From assembly GCA_036924285.1 (NCBI GenBank), contig JAYKYS010000002.1, positions 47,197,501 to 47,261,500 of the forward strand: DNA of 64,000 bases, in the 5' to 3' direction. Positions 43,489 to 54,700 of the stretch are shown one piece after another. How positions within the stretch are numbered: the first letter of the stretch is position 1; each line of letters starts with the position of its first letter. The notes under the pieces were generated by a model. It ran no database searches. It was not told where the DNA came from and was given only the letters and a program-made list of their open reading frames with translations. Position numbers and translations under genes: made by a program. Source of the DNA: Asterella californica. Taxonomy: Eukaryota > Streptophyta > Marchantiopsida > Marchantiales > Aytoniaceae.

Positions 43489-45434
43489 TGTCGCGATCCT
43501 CATTCTCAAGATCTGACGTAGACGCGAACAATAGAATCTTAGTGGACTTGTGCTAGGTTGTGAACGCTGCGAGTAGGACTGAACTGTAAGCCGGCCTGTC
43601 TCTCACCCAGGGGTACCTCAGATGACTAGGATTACTAGTGCACCCTAATTACAAAGATTTAAGTACATCCATGCTCACTTCACTCAACTCTCTGACCCGT
43701 ATGGTCACATCGGTACCTCTAATAGCGTTCCTGCACACAAGTTCTAATCCCGCTCTCAACATTACATCGCAAAATACTCAAGGACTCCCAAGGTCTCCAA
43801 TGCTCACTTTACTTACAGTCAGGAAAATGAGAGTGTCTTCCACCTTCTCAACTCCTCCTTATATACTCTACAACTTCTTACCGTGGTAACTTTCACTAAG
43901 TTACGTTACCTCATGGTAAGTGCGCAATCCAAAATAGTAAAACTTCTAAAGGCTACTAAGACTTAAGAATAGCACACACATTACTTGTTCTACTTTACTA
44001 AAGTAAGAGATTCTCCTACTTTAGCTTTTGTAAAGTGTTAACTTTCCACGCTATCCAGTCGAAAGACGACAACACACTAATACGTCTTTTGAGGAGCATC
44101 TTTAGATCTTTGTGCATGACTTTTCATCATGCATCCAATCAGCGATGGTCAACAAAGTCACATACTTTTGGAAAGCATATTTAGAGCTCCGCACTTGTCC
44201 TATAGTGCCATAGTGGAACCTCTAATAGTTTCCTCAACTTAGTTATAACTATCTCAGCTAGTTATGACTACTTTTGATCACTCTAAATTTAGATCTTCAA
44301 ACTAGAGTAACCTTTAAGATAGTCATACCTAATGAAATGTATATAAGCATACACACAAATAATGGGATACTTGTGGTGTGACAGAACGGCTTGACCGGGA
44401 AGTCGAGATCAGATGAACACTAAGTGATTCTCTGAACCAAGGTTGGAACATTGGGTTATGACATAAGGACCGACCCCAAGATGACCCATGACGAACTCTG
44501 ACCTAAAAAGATAAGTCTGGAAACGGACCGAAACATAAGTCTAAGACGTAGGTCTAAGATGTGTGACCGAGACGTGGGTCCGAGACGTAGACGGATCGTG
44601 ATTCAGACGCTGGTCCGAACCACAAGGTTGAGTTTGAGTCTGGACCACAGATTCTCGAAAAACAGCTAAGTGTTGGAGCTCCAGCGACGTTTTAGGTCGT
44701 GGACGGAGCTCCACGTAAGATCTCGAGACGAGTAAGGTATCATTGAAAAAGTCTCGATGAAAGCTTTTCCAATGATATGCAGAACTCCTTGAACTCTCTA
44801 TGAGCTGAGAATTATGGCTGATCTTCTGATCGGATTGTGATATAATCAGGGACCAAAGAGGAGGACAGGACCGCAGATCCCTAGAAGTATATATGAGAGG
44901 GCTCAATGCTTGGGTGGGCCAGGACGAGTCATTCGACCCCATGGTTCAGTGAGCGGACTTTGAGGACATGAGGTGATGGTTGGACCGGTTCAAGACACGT
45001 TTCGGTCCAGACTTGGACGTCTGGACTTAGGAACGATCTAAGGGCTGGAGCAAGAAAATGGAACGAGACGACGAGTTAGATCATCGTTCGGGAGTCTAGA
45101 CCCAGACGGACATCACGGACGGTTGGGCCGTTAGGTGTGTTGAAGGTACCGTTTAGGACCTTAGACTTTATGGGAAGTCCGTCCCAAGTCATCTTGTGAC
45201 TTGCTCATGTTTTGAGATCGACCTAAACGGGTCTAGGTCGAGACTTAGAGAATGCGGAGCTTGATGATTAAGGAGACGGTCCGACTTCGGACCGGACAAA
45301 ACAGAGTTAAGGTAAGTGGTGCATGAACGCTAACTTGTGATTATGATTTGCATGTTAGCATTCTGAGTTTCGTGACCTGTTGAGCAAGAGCTTCCGCTGT
45401 CGCAACAAGGCGGTAAGTGCGCAAAAAATTCTGA
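43489..45434 (+). mobile_element. LTR-like repeat C, interrupted
   Basis: This insert in the B1-type LTR begins TGTCGCGATCC and has TGTCGCAACA near its right end (45398-45407). About 27 further bases are of unclear origin. Its own sequence is 43489-43584 plus 44384-45434, about 1.1 kb. A fragment of the same repeat, inverted, closes the G+C-rich insert at 20178-20683. No frame with a known domain is found, so it is probably a solo LTR of another element. Confidence 0.6.
43585..44383 (-). mobile_element. B2-type solo LTR
   Basis: It is nearly identical to the LTR at 50040-50839 and has the ends TGTAAG and GTGACA. It is 799 bases long and is flanked by GAAC on both sides (43581-43584 and 44384-44387), a 4-base target duplication. 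In the element's reading direction it starts TGTCACACCACAAG. It is the innermost and youngest level of the nest. Confidence 0.85.
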
Positions 45435-46157
45435 GCAAAATTCAGATATTTTTAAAGAGTGGGCACCATTATCTTGTCATTTTGTCTAAAAGATTGAAAG
45501 GTGGTGGAAATCATCTATTATCTCTTTTTTGACTTGATATTAGTGGTGAGACTAAAGTTATGGATTTTGGGGGCATTAAAAACAAGAAGAGATTTCGCAT
45601 GTCTCTTTTTTAGTGAGTCCTAGTGTAGAGGGGGGTGGAAATATGAGATTCCTTGAGAATATTCCAGAATCTTTCTAGAAGTTGTGGACTTTGAAGAAAT
45701 AAGCCCATGTGAAAAGATAAGAAGCCCATGTGATTAATGCTTTTATCTTAAGTAATATCTTAGTAAAACTCGATAAAAATTGTCACGGTTGAGTTACTAG
45801 AGGGTACCAAAGTAAAAAATTAGAATGTATAAATAGAGGAGTAGAGAAGAGCTCCTCATCTTTTTTTCATAACGTCATAATGACATTTTGAGCAATATAG
45901 AGAAAGTGTGAGATTTTAGAAGGTGAGAACTTGAGAGACGTCGTTAGAATGAAGAATTTTAGTTTATGAGTTTATGGATTTGTGAATGACTGAATTTAGC
46001 ATTTTTCTCTTCAAGTTCATGGTGTGTTTCCATCAAAGTCATCAGAGGTGACCCTTGAGTGAGAGACATGGCCGACATGTTGCAGATTCATCAATGACTA
46101 TCATGAAAGTTGAGAGATTAGGAGGTAGTTGATCGACATGACCACAAAGGATTTACA

Positions 46158-47040
46158 ATTCAATGCGCATGTATCCAGTAGTAGTGTAATGCGTCATCTT
46201 GTCAGCCTACAGAGCAAAAGAGAGCAACCTAAGCCACTCTCTATGCCTACCATTACATGTCTTCACCAAGGCTTGAACAATCGATGGATTGCCAGGTTGC
46301 TCTTACCAATCCCCTCTGGATTCATGATAGTAGTGAGTTTGAGTTTCACTCCGTATGTTGGGCAAAGAACTCCTTCACTTCTGTACCACGTAGCTCTTCT
46401 CTGTCTGCACGTAATCTTCCTATAGATCCATATGTACAGATAATATCCTCAAGAACAAACCTACATATTCTTTCTGTGATCTTTGTCCTCAAAGCTCGTC
46501 CTTCTACAAAGTTGGAGATGTCTTCACGGACCAACATCAAGCACCTCATACCCCATAACCCTGGAGGCATCACCACCAAGAATCCATTGGAAGTGAATAT
46601 TATGCGGATAAGTAGGCACCATACCATCTTTGTAATGCACCTTCGAGTAAAATTGACAATGCAAGCATGAGCTCACAAAGTTTATGACATCTTGATACAG
46701 ACCTTTTCATCAGTATTGCTCCTTTAATTTTATGTATGTAGCCCCAACTCCCAGATGATCGACCCACAAGGTGTCATGAAACTCCTTCATCAATTGTTGC
46801 TTGGTTTGCAGATCATCTATAACTCGTAGTAGTGCTCCATCTCTTCTTTTCAAACGCTTCCAAATATACTCAGCTTGTAACAAGTAATCACATGCCTTCC
46901 TCCTTATCTCTCTGACTCCTCACCACCCAAACCCTCTCGTATGCTTAAAAGAACTCAGATAAAATCCAATGTCACGTAATCTTCCCGTGTAGAACTCTTC
47001 TTTGAACAATAGCTCTAAGTCTGAAGTCTTCTGACCAACT
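46158..47040 (-). pseudogene. Integrase zinc domain and core, third Ty3 lineage
   Basis: On the minus strand the zinc-binding part is at about 46670-46800 (LMKEFHDTLW, then KLKEQY). Two TGA codons follow there in place of the usual Trp-Trp. The catalytic core at 46346-46627 reads LVREDISNFVEGRALRTK, then RFVLEDIICTYGSIGRLRAD with the second catalytic Asp, and the glycine/glutamate region is decayed. Further on, at about 46158-46215, AL, a TAG stop, ADKMTHYTTTGYMRIEL reaches the insertion point and continues at 43328. This gene is inactive. Confidence 0.78.
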
Positions 47041-47400
47041 TGGAACCAAAAACTTCTCTTCTCTTCTTCTCCATCTTCTGCTATCATCTCATCCTCATCT
47101 ACATAACATGTCTGCTATTGGATTTTCCTTCCCATCTATGTGTTTCAGCTCATTGTTTAAACTTCGGATGTAAGCAATCCATCGCAGCATTGCTGTGTTT
47201 GGCATATTGCATTTTGCTATCATATCAAGCTTCTAAAATCAAACGAGCTCCAATCTTTGATCTATGTTCATAGCAGGGGAGTTGATTGCAGTTTGCTATC
47301 ATATCAGCAAAAGTAAACAATCTGCTTCTAAAACCAAACGAGCTCCAATCAAGAACACTCTATCTATGTTTATAGCAGTAACAGCTCCTCATAATTAATG
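47041..47400 (-). pseudogene. RNase H C-terminal part, third Ty3 lineage, with local duplication
   Basis: Minus-strand reading: MLRWIAYIRSLNNELKHI, GKENPIADML, as in the plus-strand copy at 22.4 kb. Just upstream on that strand a segment of roughly 110-130 bases (GCTATGAACATAGATC... and GGAGCTCGTTTG(A/G)TTTTAGAAG) occurs twice, at about 47210-47275 and 47320-47385. This copy therefore carries an internal duplication of the IETD-proximal region. Confidence 0.7.
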
Positions 47401-47990
47401 CTTCACTTGAGGATAGTTACTTATTTGACTGTCAAGATTCCGACTCCAAATCTAGAAACAACCCACACATCATCTGCATCTTCTTGACCAATTGCCCATC
47501 CAATCGCTTCTGGACTCGTATCAAATCTTGTCGTCAAATAAACCTCTTCCCTTTTCTGATAAGTGCAAAGGAGAAATTGTACCAGTAATTGTGCATTCTA
47601 GATCGAAGATAGTCAATACGTGGCATCTCTTTTTCACAAGTTCAATTTTTTTCATTTATAACGAAAAATTATGTGTACCAGTAATTATGCAAACCAGATC
47701 AAAGGTAGTCAGTACATGACATCTCTTTTTCACAAGTTTAATTTTTTCCATTTACAATGAGATAAGTATTTCATTTACAACAAATAAATACATTCAAGGT
47801 GTTAAGATGTACTAAATATTATATTCAGTTTATTATCAATGCATTTGAATCAGTAAATGTAAGAAGCACAAGTGTGTGAGTTGCATCATGAAACCAAGTA
47901 TGCAGCTAAGGCATCTCTAACTTCACTGCCACTATCTCTAGCTGAATGTCCTCTAACCTCACCGCTTGCTGTTGCATCGGATGAGGTACC
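47401..47990. other. Stretch without recognised gene
   Basis: It contains a doubled motif with CACGTGG-like and TTTTTCACAAGTT(C/T)AATTTTTT(T/C)C words at about 47600-47660 and 47700-47760, so a local duplication of roughly 90 bases. No gene is supported. Confidence 0.45.
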
Positions 47991-48851
47991 GACTGAAGAT
48001 GCAATGTCTACTGTCACTATATTGTGCACGAGGAAATTATGAAGAATGCAACAACACTTCACTATTTCGGCTGCTCACTTAATGTTGCTTGAAATACCAA
48101 CGTTTAGAATTACAAATTGATCTTTTAACACACCAAATGCTTGTTCAATCACACCCTACCTCGTATCTGCCGCGTAGTGAAGAGTCTATAGTCTAGAAGC
48201 GAGCATGGGTTTAATGAAAATAGGGACATCAATCACCTTTTCATTTTGTAACCAGATTCCTTTAACAAGTATGGATGTAGTTGGAAATCTGATGATAGTG
48301 TGATTGTGGGTTCGTGTAGCATTTTACGATCTCTGATATGAGTCCATAGTGCACTAGTTCTAAGTACCTTATTGTCATAGTTTGAACCAGCTCGTCCGCA
48401 ACTCACGTCTAGAAACTATCACTTTGTGTCACAGACGCATTGCAACACGAGAGAATGATATTGCTTCCTACTGAAATCCGACAACTCTCTGACTGGCGAT
48501 GCCCTGATTTTTATGTGTGAACTGTCTATGACACCCTTATAATTTGGGAGGTCCGATTTGCATTGAAAACCAATCTACCCCGCTCCATAGCAGCTTCAAT
48601 TGGCCATTGAATAAAGATCGGACCCATGACCTATTCACAACACTCACAACATCTGCAAAAGCCTCTGGAGACTTGATCTCACATATGCCAAACTTCTCGC
48701 CCACCAGAAAGTGAGTGATCTTAATGGTGAGCCTGAGTAAAGCGGCTCCCACTCTCGCTTCTATTGAAACTGCTTTCTTGTAATGAGTGTCAACTTTGAC
48801 AATATATGGAGCAAGCATAGTCACTACCTGGAGAAACAAAGCATTGGACAT
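47991..48851 (-). pseudogene. PIF/Harbinger-type transposase relic
   Basis: Minus-strand reading from 48851: LAPYIVKVDTHYKKAVSIEA, then RVGAALLRLTIKITHFLVGE, then FGICEIKSPEAFADVV, which matches the N-terminal part of plant PIF/Harbinger transposases. Next come GVIDSSHIKIRAS with the first catalytic Asp (near 48520), RKQYHSLVLQCVCD (near 48450-48470, second Asp), and near 48035-48150 VIEQAFGVLKDQF followed by CCCILHNFL, the typical C-terminal signature. At least two in-frame stops and frame changes break it. It would cut and paste a DNA transposon with short inverted ends. Ends and the partner Myb-like ORF were not found. Confidence 0.75.
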
Positions 48852-50039
48852 CTTCAGATTTCAGATCTATCAATGCTCATCGTAGCTTTTCCACAGATAA
48901 TAATCAAACCAGATTAAAGATCATGGCTTTACCCACCATGTATTATGTTCGATTTGCTGAAGATGACCCACAACTAGTTGTTGCGTAGTGAACACAACTC
49001 GTGTTAGAGATTCACACACATCATCTAGACCTTGCATGTCAAATGAATCTCCTTCCACAAGATCTTCGCTTGCAACCACTCAATTACAATGTTTGTAACC
49101 AACACTACCGCCGTGGTAACCACTATCAGTATACCTCGAATATTAGTGTCACAACTGAAACATATCACTCTTCAGAAGACAATTCTGAAAAATGATGCAA
49201 TCCTGAAAATAGTTCTACAGTCTTTAACTAACATGTTCCTGTTAAGTAAGATATTCACAGACAGAACATCCACCATCATACCTTATGCATAAAACTGAAA
49301 ATGTCTCAAAAAAAAGTACACATTAAGCTGCACATACAAACATCTCATAAGCAGACTTCCGTCTCAATGCCAAGCATATGAGTTTAGTTTCCTGTAGAAA
49401 AATGATATGACAATAACCAAATAAAATATTTTAATAAAGCATTGAACTTGGAATAGAACTTCGAACATTCAACTTCTCAGCAGATAATGAAAACAATAGC
49501 TCTAGTGTCATGAGCTTTATACCTACAAAAATGCTCCTTGAGCTACTATCGAGCCATTATAAAGTTTTCAGCTGCCATCCACTATCTAGTTTGTTCTCTG
49601 ATGATTAAGGACACTACCAATGTCCGTCAGCGCCTCGCCATCTTGTCCAAGACACTAACCAGCTGACCTGAGCTAATTTTAACTCCTTCCTGCTTGCTTT
49701 TCTCTACAACTTTGTAGAGAAAACCATTCTACTTCTCTGTATAGACTCAACTTCTCTCTATTCATCTCGAGTTTATGTTTCTCCACCTCAACTTATCAGT
49801 GGAAAAATTAGTGAGAATCTGATTCAATACAGAAACGGATCAGCTCATATCATGCTTCCTTCCGTCTGACTTATGTAGGCTGGTTTCCTCATCATTTGTC
49901 GAATTTGAACGAATATCCGGTTCCTGTTGAGCAGAAGGCTGAACCACAAAAGGCTGAGCAGCAGGTTGAGCATCAATGTTTGCACATGTAAGACCATGAC
50001 TTGGAATGAGTGATTCTGTCATGCACGACGAGGTGGTAC
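48852..50039. other. Stretch without recognised gene
   Basis: Frames of 60-75 codons only, without motifs. A 12-bp perfect hairpin with a 2-base loop lies at 49697-49722 (TTTTCTCTACAA). This region could hold the rest of the Harbinger-type element, but nothing supports a call. Confidence 0.4.
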
Positions 50040-50839
50040 TGTAAGCCGGCCTGTCTCTCACCCAGGGGTACCTCAGATGACTAGGATTACTAGTGCACCT
50101 TAATTACAAAGATTCTATCATACCCATGCTCACTTCACTCAACACTCTGACCCGTATGGTCACATCGGTCCCTCTAATAGCGTTCCTGCAAACAAGTTCT
50201 AACCCCGCCTTCCACATTGCATCACATAGTATTCAAGGACTCCCAAGGTCTCCAATGCTCACTTTACTTATAGACAGGAAAAATGAGAGTGTCTTCCACC
50301 CTCTCAACTCCTCCTTATATACTCTACAACTTCTTACCGTGGTAACTTTCACTAAGTTACGTTACCTCATGGTAAGCGCGCAATCCAAAATAGTAAAACT
50401 TCTAAAGGCTACTAAGACTTAAGAATAGCACACACATTACTTGTTCTACTTTACTAAAGTAAGAGATTCTCCTACTTTAGCTTTTGTAAAGTGTTAACTT
50501 TCCACGCTATCCAGTCGAAAGACAACAACACACTAATACGTCTTTTGAGGAGCATCTTTAGATCTTTGTGCATGACTTTTCATCATGCATCCAATCAGCG
50601 ATGGTCAACAAAGTCACATACTTTTGGAAAGCATATTTAGAGCTCCGCACTTGTCCTATAGTGCCATAGTGGAACCTCTAATAGTTTCCTCAACTTAGTT
50701 ATAACTATCTCAGCTAGTTATGACTACTTTTGATCACTCTAAATTTAGATCTTCAAACTAGAGTAACCTTTAAGATAGTCATACCTAATGAAATGTATAT
50801 AAGCATACACACAAATAATGGGATACTTGTGGTGTGACA
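50040..50839 (-). mobile_element. B2 3' LTR
   Basis: An 800-base LTR with ends TGTAAG/GTGACA on the plus strand. In the element's direction it begins TGTCACACCACAAG right after the purine tract. It is nearly identical to the solo LTR at 43585-44383, so both insertions are recent. No second LTR is seen within the window; the other end of the element is cut at about 56226-56235. Confidence 0.85.
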
Positions 50840-50853
50840 TTTACCCCCAGACT
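50840..50853 (-). promoter_or_regulatory. Polypurine tract of B2
   Basis: On the minus strand AGTCTGGGGGTAAA directly precedes the LTR start TGTCACACC. It matches the B1 tract at 5595-5610. Confidence 0.75.
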
Positions 50854-51758
50854 TAATTTTCACTCCGTCCTCGGAGTGAAGTATCACGTTGATGGAACTT
50901 CTTTAGCTTGTCGTGGTTCACTCGGTCGAAGAACGTACCACTCCTTTCTTGAAGATCGTAGCTGCCATTACTCCACACTTTGGAGATGATGAAAGGTCCA
51001 AAATATCGACGTAAGAATTTCTTTTGAACTCGCTTGTGCCTAATAGCATCCCATAACATCACCCACTCACCCTCTTGAAATGGCTGTAACTTCGTTTTGT
51101 TCTTCGCCAAGCGCTTGTCATAGCTCTTCTTCTGTTGTAGCTGAGCCATCTCAATTCGTTGAGCTGCGTCGTCTCTATTCTCCTCCAGCTCCAACAAGGT
51201 TTCTCCCCTTTCTTTCTCAGCTATTGGACCACCCTTTCTCTTCAGTCCAGCTTGCAAGGTCTGAAAGGTGGTTAGGTCGAACTGGATTGGTAATCTTGAT
51301 TCCAACCCATACACCATCTTGAAAGGTGAATATCCCATAGACGTCTTCACTGTTGTACGATACTCCCATAGAACCGCATGAAGACGCTTGTCCCAGTTGT
51401 GTTTGGCCCCTTCCATGTCAGCATCCTTTGCTAACATTTGACACAAGGTAAAGTTTGTCCTCTCTACCAAACCGTTTGAACTAGGTTTATATGAAGTAGT
51501 AACCCTCTGAGAAATGGAGAAGTGGGTGCACATAGCAGTAGTCATACCACTCACAAATTCTCGACCCCTATCAGAAACTAACTCCAGAGGACATCCAAAC
51601 CTAGTAATGATCCGTTCGTACAGAAATCTACCCACCTCAACTTCTCCAATAGTTACAAGAGGTCTAGCTTCTACCCACTTCGTAAGATAATCTGTGGCTA
51701 CAACAATATACTTATTGTTGCGAGGGGTGCGATTCAAAGGCCCAACAAAATCTATTCC
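50853..51758 (-). pseudogene. B2 integrase core and C-terminus, after an in-frame TGA
   Basis: This is the same frame as the preceding gag-pol block and follows it without a gap. The TGA at 51756-51758 replaces the Trp in the ...GPFEKW motif of the B1 copy. The core has Asp in IVVATDYLTKWVEARP (near 51690), Asp in LVSDRGREF and Glu in SSNGLVERTN. The tail has RYFGPFIISKVWSNGSYDLQ and ends DRVNHDKLKKFH. The first Met in the open frame (MNRTPRNN) is internal and is not a native start. Without readthrough of TGA only the part before it would be made, so integrase would be missing its core. Confidence 0.85.
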
Positions 51759-54700
51759 TCATTTCTCGAAAGGTCCAAGAACCGGAATAGATCTAAGAGG
51801 AGTGGAAACACTAGATTTGATAGCGAAAGCTTGACAAACATCACAGGTTTTACAATACGTCAAGCAATCTCTAAATATCCCCCTCCAGTGATATCCCGCG
51901 TCGAGTATCTTATGAGCCGTCAACTTGCCTGCGAAATGTCCTCCACATACTGGACCGTCATGGAATTCTTCCATGAGTCGTAGAGACTCCTCCTTGCTCG
52001 CAGCTCTTCTCAGGACCCCATCAACTCCTTCACGGAATAACACACCTTCCACCACCGAGTAAGGTTGACTTCGTTTCACCAATGCCTTCTTCTCTCTGGT
52101 CCTCATCCCATCTGGATAGACACCTTCCGTAACAAAATCCCAAATTTCTTGATATTCTAATGGGATAATAGAGTTGCTCAAGACCATCAAATCTTCGTCA
52201 GGAAAGGTGTCATCCACCGGCTCCTCTCCATCGCCATCGTAAGCTCTAGATAACAAATCTGCATTCGCGTGTTTCTTCCCTGGTCGATCACAGATCTCAT
52301 AGTCGTACTCTGACAATAAGAGCTTCCACCTTGCTAATCGTCCTTCAACCATAGGTTTATTGAAGATGTACTTCAATGCCTTATGATCTGTAACGATAGT
52401 GAACTTGCCTCCTATGAGATAATGTCGAAATTTTCTCAAAGCATAGATCACTGCTAATCCTTCTCTCTCTGTCACAGAATAATTTCTCTCTGCCTTGACC
52501 ATTTGCCGACTAGCATATGCGATAGGATGATCTCTACCTTCAACATCATACTGACTTAAAGTACATCCTACTGCTATATTTGAAGCATCCGTATATAGAA
52601 TAAACTGTTTATTCCAATCGGGCTTAACCAAGATCGGAGCTGAAGTAAGAGCTTTCTTCAGTTCCTCAAAGGCGGCTAGAGCTTCTTCATCTCCTAAAAT
52701 CAACACGTAATCTACTCCCTTCTTCAGATATACAGTCAAAGCATACGCTTTATGTGAGAACGAGAATATAAACCTTCGATAATACCCCACCATACCTAAA
52801 AATTGTCGTAGCTTAGTGAGAGTACTAGGAAAAGGGAGCTCTAAGATCTTCTGCACCTTCTCTGGATCAACGGCAATGCCGTCTTTGGATATGATATGAC
52901 CCAAGAGTAACCCTTCTTCATACCCAAAAATACATTTCTCCGGATTGAGAGATGCATTTGCTACATCTAAACATTCTAAGACCTTCACAAGGTGCTCAAA
53001 ATGCTTCTCCTTACTCCCGTAAACACAAAAGTCATCTATAAAATCTCTCACAAACTTTCCTAAGAAAGGTTCGAACACTTTGTTCATAAACCTTTGAAAC
53101 GTCGCAGGAGCATTACACAGACCAAATGGCATGACTCGAAATGCAAACGTACCCCACGGAGTAGTGAAAGTGGTCAGATGTTGATGTTCTGGTGCAATTT
53201 TGATCTGGTTATATCCGCTATAACCATCTCCAAAGCTGTACCATTCGTTTCCTGCCACTTCTTCCAAGATCTCGTCGATGAAAGGTAGAGGATAATAATC
53301 CTTCTTTGTGACCGCATTGAGCTTCTTGTAATCAACACACACCCTCAATTTGCCATTTTTCTTCTTTACGATCACAATGGGTGATACCCATTCAGAATGC
53401 TCCACCTCGTAAATGAACCCAGCCGTGTGCAGCTTCTCGATCTCTTCTTTCACCAGATCTGCAATTGGAGGACTCACTCTTCGTTGCTTCTGTCGCACCG
53501 GTTTGACTTCCTTCTCTAACTCGATACGGTGTTGCTCCAGTGTGACCTCCCTCAGATCCTTGTAACTAAATGCAAATACATGAATGTATTTGCGAAAGAT
53601 CTCTTCGAAACAACTCTTCTCCTCTTTAGTAACCTTCGATCCATAACGTAAGGTGGCGATCCTTCTCTCCACCTCCTCGGGAGTCAACGGTTCTTTGTCT
53701 CTATCTCTTTGCACTTCCGGAGAAGGGAAAAGATCCACTACGTTCACACCCACATTTCGTTCTTCTCTCTCCTCTTCTGACGATGTGTTTTCAGATTCTG
53801 AATCTGAAGAATTGGTACCTACATCAGAAGTAGTATCGACAACTTCTGACTCCCAGTAGTCCGATGTGGGTCGATCCGATTCCGACGTCCCAACTTGATC
53901 TCCGAGCAATGGAACTTTGATCCGGTGGTGATTCGGTCCGATGCGTAAATAACCTTTGTGCCAGTTATCCGTTGCATGTACTGCTCGAAGCCAAGGTCTT
54001 CCGAGTAACATTTCATAACTTGACTCTTTCAAGATTTGAAATGTCATGTTTACTTGCACTCCCATTACTGACACGCAAACTCTCTCCAGCACTCCCAATG
54101 GCCTAACTCGCTGTCTGTTAGCCATGCCAACCGTGATACTAGAAGGACGCGTTGGTACTAGATCCAACTTCCTCATGAGTCGTTCCGAGATGGCGTTTAT
54201 TGCCGATCCTCCATCGACAAGAACATCAGAGACATCTCTCCCATTGATACGAGCCTCTACTTTTGATGCCTTGTTGCATACCTCTCCTTCACTAGCGTCT
54301 AAAGCACTCACACCGACAGTAGAAGGATTTACCTTCTTCCGACCTCGTCGGGAGCTTAGACCGCTACGAAGTTCTTTCCTCACCGAAGGATTCAGAGCAA
54401 TCAACTGTCCCACAGTAATGTTTGCTCGTTGCTTTCCCACGTCTTCCACCACATTGTATTTTGATTGCTCCATTGAAATTGTGAAATCAGTATTTCCCAA
54501 TTTCTTCCGTCGCTCTTTGGTTTTTGAAGAAGATTTGCTACTCCGAGTATTTTGACTTGGAGAATCTTCCATCACGACAGGTTCTCCCTCGTCGAAATGC
54601 GTCCTCATCCTCTTCCTCTCTTGAGCCAACAGCTCTACAGACTGAAAACCTTCTCGTACATCTCGCGGCTCCAAGATGTCAATGCATGCTACACCCTTGT

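Larger units (their letters stand above)
43329..46157 (+). mobile_element. B1-type solo LTR, interrupted
   Basis: It starts TGTAATGACC and ends GGATTTACA, matching the split 3' LTR of B1 from end to end. Its two parts are 43329-43490 and about 45435-46157, together about 0.9 kb. It sits in the integrase coding sequence of the third lineage. The flanks GTTT and ATTC against the empty-site AATTC (near 23020) fit a 4-5 base target duplication that has since mutated. No internal region is present, so it is a solo LTR. Confidence 0.8.
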
